Assembly: GCA_947588205.1 (NCBI GenBank)
Contig: CANPYG010000012.1
Coordinates: 1 to 42,461 of the forward strand
Source of the DNA: an uncultured Acetatifactor sp.
GTDB lineage: Bacteria > Bacillota > Clostridia > Lachnospirales > Lachnospiraceae
Length of the DNA: 42,461 bases
Direction: 5' to 3'
This document shows positions 32,912-41,098 of the stretch, piece by piece (position 1 is the first letter of the stretch; every line of letters starts with the position of its first letter). The position numbers and the translations under genes were made by a program. A model generated the notes under the pieces. It was not told the origin of the DNA. It saw nothing but the letters and a program-made list of their open reading frames with translations, and did no database searches.

Positions 32912-35167
32912 ATGAAATTTGGAAAATTAACCGGGTATCAGTTATCGGGTCAGAAGCTGTTGTTGGATTTTGAAGGACAGGCAGCCAGCGTGGAGGCTGT
33001 TGCTCCGGGCATTATCAATGTTTTCTGTGGATTGGAAACCAGTGACCATCGTTCTAAGGCGATCGAGGGGGACAAAAGGCTTCCCGTTTCCCTTGAGGTT
33101 TCTAAAGAGGGGGATTGCCTGTGGCTTCGCACGGAGGAGGTCCTTGTCCGCATAGGCCATGGCTTTTATGTGGATTTTTACGATAAGGAGGGAAACCAGG
33201 TCTGCAGCGACTACCGGGGCGAGCGGAAGCTGCTCCAGAGGGTGAGTGATGAGCAGATCAGGCTCTTAGAGAGCGAAGGGCATTCGGCGAAGCAGGCGGA
33301 GGCGGAATCCGGCGTGGAGGTGGTGAAGGCTCTTACCGGAACAGAGCATTTTTACGGTCTGGGGGACAAAACCGGCTTCCTGGATAAGCGTCATTACGAT
33401 TATGAAATGTGGAACACGGACGATCCGGCTCCCCAGGTGGATACCTTTAAGGCGTTGTACAAATCCATTCCCTTTTTCATCGCCCTGACGGACAGCCATG
33501 TATACGGTATTTTCGCGGACAATACATATAAAAGCGTGTTCAATATGGGGCAGGAGTCGGAGGATTATTATTTCTTCAGCTCCGTAAAGGGCAATCTCGA
33601 TTATTATTATATTGCCGGGGAAAATATCCCTCAGGTGCTGGAGCGCTACACCTACCTGACGGGAACCCATCCCCTTCCCCAGAAATGGACCCTGGGCTAT
33701 CATCAGTCCCGCTGGGGCTATATGACCGAAGAGGATATCGAAGAGGTAGCGGTGGGGCTGCGGGGAAACGACATTCCCTGTGACGCTATTCATTTTGATA
33801 TTGATTACATGGACAATTACAAGGTCTTTACCTGGAATCAGGGCAGATATCATAACGACCCGAAGGGCTACTTAAAATCCCTGACGGAGAGGGGCTTTAA
33901 GCCTGTGACCATCATCGATCCCGGAGTCAAGAAGGAAAAGGGCTACTATGTCTATGACGAAGGAATGGTAGGCGGATACTTTGCAAAGGATCGGGAAGGC
34001 AGGGTCTATGAAAACGCGGTATGGCCCGGGGATGCGGTTTTTCCCGATTTTGGCGATCCGAAGGTGAGAAAATGGTGGGGAGAAAAGCAGCAGTTTTTGA
34101 TGGATCTGGGGGTGCGGGGCGTCTGGAACGACATGAACGAGCCCGCCAGCTTCCGGGGTCCCTTGCCCGACGATGTGGTGTTCACGGATGAGGATAAGCC
34201 TGCTTTTCACGAAAAGATGCACAATGTTTACGGGCATCTGATGGCGAAGGCCACCTATGAGGGGTGGAAGGGGCTGGACGGCAGGAGACCCTTTGTGATT
34301 ACCAGGGCGTGCTACGCCGGGACCCAGAAGTACTCCACCGCATGGACCGGGGACAATGTCAGCATATGGGCTCATCTGCAGATGGCGATTCCCCAGCTCT
34401 GCAACCTGGGTTTGTCCGGGATGCCCTATGTGGGCACGGATATCGGCGGCTTTGGCGCGGATACCACGCCGGAGCTCATGGCAAGATGGGTTCAGCTGGG
34501 ATGCTTTTCCCCGCTTTTCCGCAACCATACTTCCCTGGGCAGCAGGAGACAGGAGCCCTGGAAGCTAGGGGAGGAGGTGCTTCGGATTTACAGGAAATAT
34601 GTGAAGCTGCGTTATGAATGGCTGCCGTATTTTTATGATCTGTTCTTTGAGGAGGAACGTACCGGAGCCCCTGTTATGCGTCCTCTGGTGTTCCATTATG
34701 AAAAGGATAAGACCGCGCAGACCTGCAACGACGAATTTATGGTGGGCAGTCAGGTTCTGGTTGCGCCGGTAGTGAACCAGGGAATCGATAAACGCATGGT
34801 TTACTTCCCGGAGGGAGACTGGTATGATTACTGGACAGGAGAGAAGCTTACAGGACCGGTCTGGTTCGTAAAGGATGCGCCGCTGGATACCTGTCCCATT
34901 TATGTAAAGGCAGGAAGCGTGATCCCGACCATGGAGCCGATGTCCTATGTGGGTGAGAAGCCCCTGGATAAACTGATCCTTAAGGTATATCCGGGAGCAG
35001 GGGTCTATGACCATTACCTGGATAACGGAGAAGACTTCGCATACCGCAGGGGAGAATACCATCACTTCCGTTTCACGGTGAAGGAGGATGGCAGCGTTGA
35101 GACGCAGATACTCCATGCCGGGTATGATAAGCCTTATAAAGAAATAGAGTATAGCGTCCAAGGATAA
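32912..35167 (+). CDS. Alpha-glucosidase, glycoside hydrolase family 31
   Basis: GH31 enzymes of this kind release glucose from the non-reducing end of alpha-glucans such as maltose and isomaltose. The start is ATG 32912, seven nt after GAGGAGG (751 residues); a longer frame to TTG 32831 lacks a ribosome binding site. An N-terminal beta domain (to about 235) leads to the barrel (HQSRWGYM, HFDIDYMDNYKVFTW). The nucleophile is Asp407 in GVWNDMNEPASF and the acid/base is Asp481 in WTGDNVS; RNHTSLGSRRQEPW follows. C-terminal beta domains complete it. No signal peptide is visible, so it is cytoplasmic. rarA follows after 9 bp. Confidence 0.95.
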   Translation: MKFGKLTGYQLSGQKLLLDFEGQAASVEAVAPGIINVFCGLETSDHRSKAIEGDKRLPVSLEVSKEGDCLWLRTEEVLVRIGHGFYVDFYDKEGNQVCSDYRGERKLLQRVSDEQIRLLESEGHSAKQAEAESGVEVVKALTGTEHFYGLGDKTGFLDKRHYDYEMWNTDDPAPQVDTFKALYKSIPFFIALTDSHVYGIFADNTYKSVFNMGQESEDYYFFSSVKGNLDYYYIAGENIPQVLERYTYLTGTHPLPQKWTLGYHQSRWGYMTEEDIEEVAVGLRGNDIPCDAIHFDIDYMDNYKVFTWNQGRYHNDPKGYLKSLTERGFKPVTIIDPGVKKEKGYYVYDEGMVGGYFAKDREGRVYENAVWPGDAVFPDFGDPKVRKWWGEKQQFLMDLGVRGVWNDMNEPASFRGPLPDDVVFTDEDKPAFHEKMHNVYGHLMAKATYEGWKGLDGRRPFVITRACYAGTQKYSTAWTGDNVSIWAHLQMAIPQLCNLGLSGMPYVGTDIGGFGADTTPELMARWVQLGCFSPLFRNHTSLGSRRQEPWKLGEEVLRIYRKYVKLRYEWLPYFYDLFFEEERTGAPVMRPLVFHYEKDKTAQTCNDEFMVGSQVLVAPVVNQGIDKRMVYFPEGDWYDYWTGEKLTGPVWFVKDAPLDTCPIYVKAGSVIPTMEPMSYVGEKPLDKLILKVYPGAGVYDHYLDNGEDFAYRRGEYHHFRFTVKEDGSVETQILHAGYDKPYKEIEYSVQG

Positions 35168-35176
35168 AGGAGAAAG

Positions 35177-36508
35177 ATGGACTTATTTGATTATATGCGT
35201 GAGAAAAATATGGAGACGGAAGCGCCCCTGGCAGCCAGGATGCGCCCGCGCACCCTGGACGAGGTGGTAGGGCAGGAGCATATCATCGGCAGGGATAAGC
35301 TTCTTTACCGGGCGATCAAGGCGGATAAGTTAAGCTCCATCATTTTCTATGGACCTCCCGGCACAGGGAAGACGACCCTCGCAAAGGTGATCGCCAATAC
35401 CACCAGCGCGCAGTTTACCCAGATCAACGCCACCGTGGCGGGGAAGAAGGACATGGAAGAGGTGGTGGCCAAAGCGAAGGAGCTTCGGGGAATGTATGGA
35501 AAGAAGACGATTCTTTTCATTGATGAGATACATCGTTTCAATAAGGGGCAGCAGGATTATCTGCTTCCATTTGTGGAGGACGGTACCGTGATCCTGATTG
35601 GCGCCACTACGGAGAATCCCTATTTTGAAGTGAATGGGGCCCTGCTTTCCCGTTCCATTATTTTTGAATTAAAGCCCATTCCGAAAGAAGCGGTCCAGAG
35701 ACTGATCAGGACGGCGGTTTATGATGCCGACAGGGGAATGGGTTCCTATGGGGCTGTGATCGATGAGGACGCCGTGGAGTTCCTTGCGGATATTTCCGGA
35801 GGGGATGCCAGGCACGCGTTAAATGCCGTGGAGCTTGGCGTGATGACAACCAATCGGGCAGGGGACGGTAAGATACACATCACCCTGGAGGTGGCGCAGG
35901 AGTGTATTCAGAAGAGGGCGGTGCGATACGACAAGACCGGGGACAATCATTATGATACGATCTCTGCCTTTATCAAAAGCATGCGTGGCTCGGATGCAGA
36001 CGCGGCGGTGTATTATCTTGCCCGGATGCTGTATGCGGGGGAAAGTGTTACCTTTATTGCCAGAAGGATTATGATCTGTGCGGCAGAGGATGTTGGGAAT
36101 GCGGACCCCAACGCCCTGGTGGTGGCGGTGAACGCTTCCCTTGCGGTGGAACGCGTGGGAATGCCGGAAGCGCAGATTATTCTGGCCCAGGCAGTCAGCT
36201 ATGTCGCCAGTGCGCCGAAAAGCAATGCCGCCTGTATCGCCATTTCCGAAGCCATGCAGGAGGTAGGGGAGAGCGGCAACCTGCCAATTCCGCCCCATCT
36301 CCAGGACGCACACTACAAGGGGGCTGCGAAGCTGGGGCATGGAACAGGTTATAAATATGCCCATGATTACCCCAATCATTATGTAGAGCAGCAGTATCTG
36401 CCCTATGAGCTGAGTGGAAAAGAATTCTACCGCCCCACGGGCAATGGATACGAGGTAAAGATCAGGGAGCATATGAAAAAGCTCAAACAGGGTCCTACGA
36501 GGATATAG
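35177..36508 (+). CDS. rarA: Replication-associated recombination protein A (RarA/MgsA)
   Basis: RarA is an AAA+ ATPase related to clamp loaders that works at stalled replication forks together with SSB. The 443 residues carry Walker A YGPPGTGKT (58-66), Walker B ILFIDEIHRFNKGQQD (112-127), sensor 1 GATTENPYFEVN, an arginine-finger region ALLSRSIIFEL, and the C-terminal tetramerisation part (GDNHYDTISAFIKSMRGSD, AEDVGNADP). Length is that of the family. AGGAG is close to the ATG and the stop of the GH31 gene lies 9 bp upstream, so it is probably read from that transcript. Confidence 0.96.
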   Translation: MDLFDYMREKNMETEAPLAARMRPRTLDEVVGQEHIIGRDKLLYRAIKADKLSSIIFYGPPGTGKTTLAKVIANTTSAQFTQINATVAGKKDMEEVVAKAKELRGMYGKKTILFIDEIHRFNKGQQDYLLPFVEDGTVILIGATTENPYFEVNGALLSRSIIFELKPIPKEAVQRLIRTAVYDADRGMGSYGAVIDEDAVEFLADISGGDARHALNAVELGVMTTNRAGDGKIHITLEVAQECIQKRAVRYDKTGDNHYDTISAFIKSMRGSDADAAVYYLARMLYAGESVTFIARRIMICAAEDVGNADPNALVVAVNASLAVERVGMPEAQIILAQAVSYVASAPKSNAACIAISEAMQEVGESGNLPIPPHLQDAHYKGAAKLGHGTGYKYAHDYPNHYVEQQYLPYELSGKEFYRPTGNGYEVKIREHMKKLKQGPTRI

Positions 36509-36566
36509 CTGGAAATTTCACACATTGAGATGGTAAAACAGGTTGTAGAAAGGGAGGCGGAAAACG

Positions 36567-36929
36567 ATGAAGACGCTTGAAGATTATATGCGTATGCCAT
36601 ACCGGATGGAAATTGTAGAAGATCAAGAAGAGGGAGGATTCGTTGTTTCTTTCCCTGATCTGCCAGGGTGCATTACCTGTAGCGAGACGATAGAAGGTGC
36701 GGTAGCCAATGCAGTGGATGCGAAAAAGGCATGGCTGGAAGCAGCGCTTGAAAAGGGAATTACCATTGAAGAGCCGGAAAGTATCGAGAATTTTTCAGGC
36801 CAGTTTAAATTAAGAATTCCCCGCAGCCTCCATAAATTGCTGGCAGAGCATTCTAAAAGGGAAGGCGTTAGTATGAATCAGTATTGTGTTTATCTGCTAT
36901 CCCGGAATGATGCTGTTTATTCGAAATAA
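36567..36929 (+). CDS. Orphan HicB-like antitoxin/regulator
   Basis: The 120-residue protein has the HicB fold: a partial RNase H-like N-terminal domain with GGFVVSFPDLPGCITCSETI and EGAVANAVDAKKAWLEAAL, and a C-terminal ribbon-helix-helix part GQFKLRIPRSLHKLLAEHSKREG given by the key segment LRIPRSLHKLLAEHSKREG, ending SMNQYCVYLLSR. HicB proteins neutralise HicA mRNA interferases and repress their operon. No HicA-sized gene lies on either side: 58 bp separate it from rarA and a terminator follows. It may be a solitary regulator or the survivor of a lost pair. GGGAGG precedes ATG by 9 nt. Confidence 0.85.
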   Translation: MKTLEDYMRMPYRMEIVEDQEEGGFVVSFPDLPGCITCSETIEGAVANAVDAKKAWLEAALEKGITIEEPESIENFSGQFKLRIPRSLHKLLAEHSKREGVSMNQYCVYLLSRNDAVYSK

Positions 36930-36949
36930 TCATTGCAGTCATTAGATGG

Positions 36950-36990
36950 TTTGCAGTTTGACGGAGTTTCATTTGCCGTCAAACTGCAAA
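36950..36990. terminator. Bidirectional terminator hairpin
   Basis: Perfect 15-bp arms (36950-36964 and 36976-36990) enclose an 11-nt loop. The arms begin TTTGCAGTTTGACGG. It lies between the convergent hicB-like and small membrane protein genes. Short runs of A and T at the stem ends would serve both directions. Confidence 0.8.
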
Positions 36991-36995
36991 GCCAC

Positions 36996-37337
36996 CTACC
37001 CTTTTCTCTTACCCAAGGCAACAGCAATGGCCATAGCTAAGTATCCGAGAAGCAGATAGGCGGCATAGAGCAGAAAAGCCGGTTCTCCCATATCGAAAAG
37101 TATCCACGTTCCGAGGAGAAATAGGGCAGGCAGAAGCAGGGGCTGAAACCATGCCGCCTTGGGCTGCCTGCCGGCGAATACGCCTGTGCATATTGCCGCG
37201 ATTGGATTCACGGCGAAAAACAGGAGAAAGCAAATCGCCATACCGTTGTCTCCCTTTGCGAAGGTGACAGCACACCAAGGCAAAAGCAGCATAATCAACG
37301 CGGAACATAATGTACAGAGAACGTTCTTTTTTACCAT
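36996..37337 (-). CDS. Small four-TM membrane protein of unknown function
   Basis: The 113 residues contain four hydrophobic segments (about 8-25, 31-52, 62-82 and 86-106) and short basic ends (MVKKN and GKRKG). No family motif is recognised. Many unannotated Firmicute proteins look like this. It ends at a strong hairpin shared with the hicB-like gene. The upstream side is a relic gene region, so its promoter is unclear; the weak AGAGAGG site lies about 9 nt before ATG. Confidence 0.6.
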   Translation of the reverse strand: MVKKNVLCTLCSALIMLLLPWCAVTFAKGDNGMAICFLLFFAVNPIAAICTGVFAGRQPKAAWFQPLLLPALFLLGTWILFDMGEPAFLLYAAYLLLGYLAMAIAVALGKRKG

Positions 37338-37362
37338 AGTCCTATACCTCTCTTGTAATCCT

Positions 37363-37552
37363 TTAGTAGCGGGAACTTCTCCCCTTGAATTTCAGCACCA
37401 TTTCTTCGGCTTCCTGTTTGGAGGTCAGTTCAAATTTGTCCGGGATATCCTTAGTGACCACACTGCCCGCACCTATGACAGCATTGTCGCCTATGGTCAC
37501 GCCCGGTAAAATGACGACTCTGCCGCCGATCCAGACGTTGATCCTTCTTCGT
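37363..37552 (-). pseudogene. Relic of a hexapeptide-repeat acetyltransferase (maltose/galactoside O-acetyltransferase type)
   Basis: The frame reads [18 protein letters not shown] and then [17 protein letters not shown], which is the conserved late part of Maa/LacA-type O-acetyltransferases. The first 120 or so residues of such an enzyme are missing, and after IPD the expected VAVGNPCRVIREI end is replaced by 23 unrelated residues that end SSRY. No start with a ribosome binding site is present. The fragment lies on the same strand just after the large unknown gene. It appears to be truncated on both sides. Confidence 0.75.
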
Positions 37553-37567
37553 TTAGCGGAAAATCGC

Positions 37568-39112
37568 TTATAAAAGGATAAAAGACGCTTCTTCGAACCG
37601 TCGGACCTTAAAATCAATGCGCCATTCGATGTCTTCCTCCATCGACTCAAAGTGCAAGGAAGAATATGTATTGCGAAGTTTTCCCTGCTTGCCATTTCCA
37701 AATAAAATGGAGGTGGGGCCATCCGCTCCGCCGATGGCAAACACTGCGGCGCTTGAGTTGGCGGTGGGGCGCATATTAGCGGTGGGGCACATGGGGTCTT
37801 TTGGCGCAGCTTCTATGGGGCGGTCGCCCTCCCTGCAGTCGCGGATGAGCAGGTCTTCTTCCGGTTCCGGGGAGAGGGTGTAGCTCATGGCCACCATATT
37901 TGTCGGATAAACCCATCGGTCTGAACCAAAGGACCTGGAAGGGAGGGTCTGGGGTGCAAGCTCCTGTACGGTCAGGGTATATTCCACGTTACTGGCCGGA
38001 TGGGAAAAGGTGAATGTGTCGCCGGGCTGATGGGTTTTGAAATGCGGTCCCGGAAGCTGCCCAGGCTGTTCCTCCATGGTGAGGGAGAGGGTTTTGGCCT
38101 GGGAACGGCGTTTGCCCGCCCAGGGAAAGGCGCTGCGGCAAATGACCCAGCAATAAGCGGGATCCAGACCGTAATGTTGGACGGCCCAGTTTGCTTCTGT
38201 CTGATCGGCCCATCCCTCCAGCATCCGGGGATAGAAACAGATGCCGGAGCCGTGGGAGGTGCGCAGGGTTTTTCCATTGCATACAAGCTGCGGACGAAAA
38301 TGCAGGCAGCAGGGATTTTCCCATTCCATTTGCATCTGCTGTTCCTGGGTAAAGTTCTCGTCCGAATCGTTTTCCGGGTTCAAGTTCCATTTCCTTATAA
38401 AATTCTGGATTTCCTCCGGCTCCACCCGCATACAGAAATCCATCACCAGCCCCTTGCTGCAGGAATATGCCGCAGGAATGATCCAGGAATGGTTTGCCCA
38501 GGTAAATTCCTTGCCGAGGGGGATCTCAGTTCCTGCCCGGTCTTTTCCATGATGTCCCCAGAAGTTTCCGTTAAAATAAACCTTCCATTCCGGTTCTGCC
38601 GGCTGGATATCGGGATTCATGTCCAAATCATAATAATCCTCGGTATACTTGATTTTACGATAGTCAAAAGAGGACTGCAGTTCTTTGAGGTAGGCCCAGG
38701 GATGTTCCATCTTCGTCAGATGCAGCTTTGCGGCCACTTCGGACAGAACCAGTTGCTGCCCTGGCGTGGGAGGGTTTTCCCGAAGGAAAGATGCAAACTG
38801 CGCTTCGTCCCACATCCAGGCCTGTTCCAGGGCCGCCGTATTGCCGCAAGCCAGCAGAAGGCGCAGAAAATCCGCGAAATCTTTTGACAGGGGATGTACA
38901 TAGTCCGGCGCTCCGTTCATGGGGCTGACAGCGAAGACCATCCCGCCGAAGCCGCGGATAAAGCAGAAATGGATTCCATCAACCCCTGCCCAGCCAAAGA
39001 TAGAGGCGCCTTTGGGGGTACAGAAATAAGCCGAGTTGTCCTCGGAACGTCCTGCCCCGAGGGAACCAAGGTCAATGCCAAGCTTTAGGAATTTTTGAAA
39101 TGTTTTATCCAT
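37568..39112 (-). CDS. Large soluble protein of unknown function with [10 protein letters not shown] motif
   Basis: This 514-residue protein is not recognised as a named family. It has no signal peptide or membrane helix and is rich in Trp, His and Pro. Residues 1-110 ([51 protein letters not shown]) loosely resemble the style of SUKH/SMI1-like regulatory modules, but this is weak. A short PTAN repeat precedes [13 protein letters not shown] (460-472), a motif otherwise typical of the beta subunit of Na+-pumping decarboxylases; here it stands in a soluble protein. AAGGTGG lies 5 nt before ATG. A probable extended -10 (TGCTATAAT) is at rc 39291-39299. Neighbours are relic genes. Confidence 0.6.
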   Translation of the reverse strand: MDKTFQKFLKLGIDLGSLGAGRSEDNSAYFCTPKGASIFGWAGVDGIHFCFIRGFGGMVFAVSPMNGAPDYVHPLSKDFADFLRLLLACGNTAALEQAWMWDEAQFASFLRENPPTPGQQLVLSEVAAKLHLTKMEHPWAYLKELQSSFDYRKIKYTEDYYDLDMNPDIQPAEPEWKVYFNGNFWGHHGKDRAGTEIPLGKEFTWANHSWIIPAAYSCSKGLVMDFCMRVEPEEIQNFIRKWNLNPENDSDENFTQEQQMQMEWENPCCLHFRPQLVCNGKTLRTSHGSGICFYPRMLEGWADQTEANWAVQHYGLDPAYCWVICRSAFPWAGKRRSQAKTLSLTMEEQPGQLPGPHFKTHQPGDTFTFSHPASNVEYTLTVQELAPQTLPSRSFGSDRWVYPTNMVAMSYTLSPEPEEDLLIRDCREGDRPIEAAPKDPMCPTANMRPTANSSAAVFAIGGADGPTSILFGNGKQGKLRNTYSSLHFESMEEDIEWRIDFKVRRFEEASFILL

Positions 39113-39538
39113 AAGACCACCTTTTCAAATCATTATCTTTGCTTTGTATAAAGGGTGTGGAAATCCCACGAAAAAGCATCGTCCATGAATGAATCCGAAG
39201 AGGCTGATGCGTGAAATCATATGGACGGCTACTGCCCGAAATCATATGGACGGCTACTGCCTGGGATATTCCCCTTATATTTCTTGATCCATTATAGCAA
39301 AAAACAGCGGCAATTACCAGACTTGTATTGTAAAAGGTCCTGGGATATTGTATTGTAAAAGGTCCTGGGATATACTTATGCTGTAACGAGGAGATTAGGA
39401 GGGAACGCTGTACCGAAAACGGCATCGACACTATATATACTCAAACTTGGTCGGGAAATGAGCGAATGGTACATTTAGCCGAAAAGCTCGGATTTGCGGA
39501 ATAACTCGTGAAATAGGTCTTGGAGATTGGAGATGGGT
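39113..39538. other. Spacer with two exact tandem duplications and a gene relic
   Basis: Two tandem duplications with a 25-bp period are present: GAAATCATATGGACGGCTAC... at 39213-39236 and 39238-39261, and TTGTATTGTAAAAGGTCCTG... at 39323-39347 and 39348-39372. A GNAT acetyltransferase relic lies at 39385-39532. The promoter of the large unknown gene must be here. No intact gene is visible. Confidence 0.8.
39385..39532 (+). pseudogene. Relic of a GNAT-family acetyltransferase 3' end
   Basis: In one frame the segment reads NEEIRRERCTENGIDTIYTQ and continues TWSGNERMVHLAEKLGFAE before a stop at 39502; TWSGN-x-RM-x-x-LAEKLGF is a hallmark of one GNAT subgroup. Two bases further, in another frame, TREIGLGDW resumes as expected after GF, so a frameshift is likely. 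The N-terminal two thirds, including the acetyl-CoA loop, are absent. No start is present. Confidence 0.65.
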
Positions 39539-40057
39539 TCACACAAGCAGTTGCTTCATCAACGCCTGATAAACCTCCTGATTGTGTTTCTGCCAGTTAT
39601 CGCAGATGGATTCCGCGATTTCCTGTCTGGGTACAGACAGGGTGATCTCCACCAGGTTTGTGCCCTTTTCCTTCGCTACAAGATGGGCTTCGTATTCGCC
39701 GGAGGTCGATTTATAATAATCCCCCAGGATAGATATTTCATTGCGCAGGGTGATCTCATTTTCCTTGAGAAAGAGGTTGATCTCATCCTTGATCACATTG
39801 TTGATGCGGTTTTCAAAGAAATGGAGCGTCTGTCTCCCCTCCTGTGTGAGGGAAAGCTGCGTCCTGTTGCGGTAGGTCCGGCTATGGATCAAATCTGCTT
39901 CCCTCAGATCATGGAAAACCTGCTGCAGGGTGAGAAAGTCCGTATAATCTTTCCCCAGGACAAAATCAATGATATGCGCCGTTGTGAGGGGCTCGGAGGC
40001 GCGGTTCAGCATATAAAGCACAATCAGCTTATATAAGGTAAGTGGATCGTCATACAT
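39539..40057 (-). CDS. DUF4364 family protein
   Basis: The 172-residue protein belongs to DUF4364, found almost only in Clostridia. The N-terminal part (LYKLIVLYMLNRASEPLTTAHI, then DFLTLQQVFHDLREADLI) looks like a winged helix, and FFENRINNVIKDEINLFLKEN is the typical middle part. A beta-rich C-terminal domain follows. It may bind DNA, but function is unknown. The start codon overlaps the end of the radical-SAM gene by 8 bp (ATGTATGA), so the two are translationally coupled. Confidence 0.9.
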   Translation of the reverse strand: MYDDPLTLYKLIVLYMLNRASEPLTTAHIIDFVLGKDYTDFLTLQQVFHDLREADLIHSRTYRNRTQLSLTQEGRQTLHFFENRINNVIKDEINLFLKENEITLRNEISILGDYYKSTSGEYEAHLVAKEKGTNLVEITLSVPRQEIAESICDNWQKHNQEVYQALMKQLLV

Positions 40058-41024
40058 AATTATTTTTTCTCCCTTGCCAGGTATTGCGCGTCCGCATCAG
40101 TGCGTGTAAGGTATTCAGTACCTTTCTTTTGTTGAGGCTCCAAAGCGGTGCAAGCGTAAGCCCCTTGGGACCGTCGCCGGTCACGCGGTGTACTACAATA
40201 TCCGGAGACAAAAGCTCCAGACAGTGGATCAGGATATCCAGATAAGCGTCCATTGTCAGGACCTGGAAGGCTCCTTTTTCATATTCTTCTGCCAGGTCGG
40301 TATCCTTCAGGACATGGAGCAGCTGCAGCTTGACGCCGAAGGGGCGGCATGCGTTTATAAATTGGATGGTGCGGTACATATCCTCGGCTGTTTCCCCGGG
40401 CAGGCCCAGAATGGTATGGATGATGACAGGAAGGTCAGCCTGCTTCAGCCTGCGGACGGCTTCCGTAAAGCAGGGCAGGTCGTATCCGCGTCGAATATAG
40501 GCCGCACTTTTATCATGCATTGTCTGCAGGCCAAGCTCAATCCATATGAACTTCCCAGGATACTGCGCCTTTAAGCGGGAAAGGAGAGAGATTACCTCCT
40601 TTGGCAGGCAGTCCGGTCTGGTGGCGATGGAAATGCCGCAGATGTCCGGGTGGCTCAGTGCCTGTGAAAAAATCCTTTCCAGATATTCCACAGGGGCGTA
40701 GGTATTGGTATAGGCCTGGAAGTATGCGATAAAATGCGTTCCCACCTTTTTGCCGCGAAATAAGGCAAGCCCTTCCATGGGTTCTTCGACCGGAACCGCA
40801 AAATCCCCGCTGCCTCCGTGGCTGCAGAAGATACAGCCCCGGGTGCCCAGTGTACCATCCCTGTTGGGGCAGGTCATATGGGCATCCAGGGCAATTTTAT
40901 AGCATTTATGCCGGAATGTATTCTTGCAGTAGGCGTCCAGGGAATAGTAGGGCTTGCCGAGCCAGAGGTCCGGCGGGGCATTTTTCCCGGGAAGCACTTT
41001 TTCAGTTTCTTGGATGTTCATCAT
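40050..41024 (-). CDS. Radical SAM protein, TIGR01212/YhcC family
   Basis: The 324-residue protein has a radical-SAM cluster of the YhcC type: Cys52 in TCPNRDGTLG and Cys64-x2-Cys67 in RGCIFCSHGG. Further marks are HFIAYFQAYTNTYAP, GISIATRPDCLP, WIELGLQTMHDKS and HTILGLPGET. Members are widespread, including E. coli YhcC, but the reaction is not known for most; a role in tRNA or protein modification is only guessed. The start (ATG 41024 or 41021) has no good ribosome binding site. It forms a unit with DUF4364. Confidence 0.93.
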   Translation of the reverse strand: MMNIQETEKVLPGKNAPPDLWLGKPYYSLDAYCKNTFRHKCYKIALDAHMTCPNRDGTLGTRGCIFCSHGGSGDFAVPVEEPMEGLALFRGKKVGTHFIAYFQAYTNTYAPVEYLERIFSQALSHPDICGISIATRPDCLPKEVISLLSRLKAQYPGKFIWIELGLQTMHDKSAAYIRRGYDLPCFTEAVRRLKQADLPVIIHTILGLPGETAEDMYRTIQFINACRPFGVKLQLLHVLKDTDLAEEYEKGAFQVLTMDAYLDILIHCLELLSPDIVVHRVTGDGPKGLTLAPLWSLNKRKVLNTLHALMRTRNTWQGRKNNYV

Positions 41025-41098
41025 TTTTATTTATAAATCATGGAATGTAGGTGCTAAAGTGATCATGGGGCTTCTGACGCCGTGACCGTCCAATGGAA

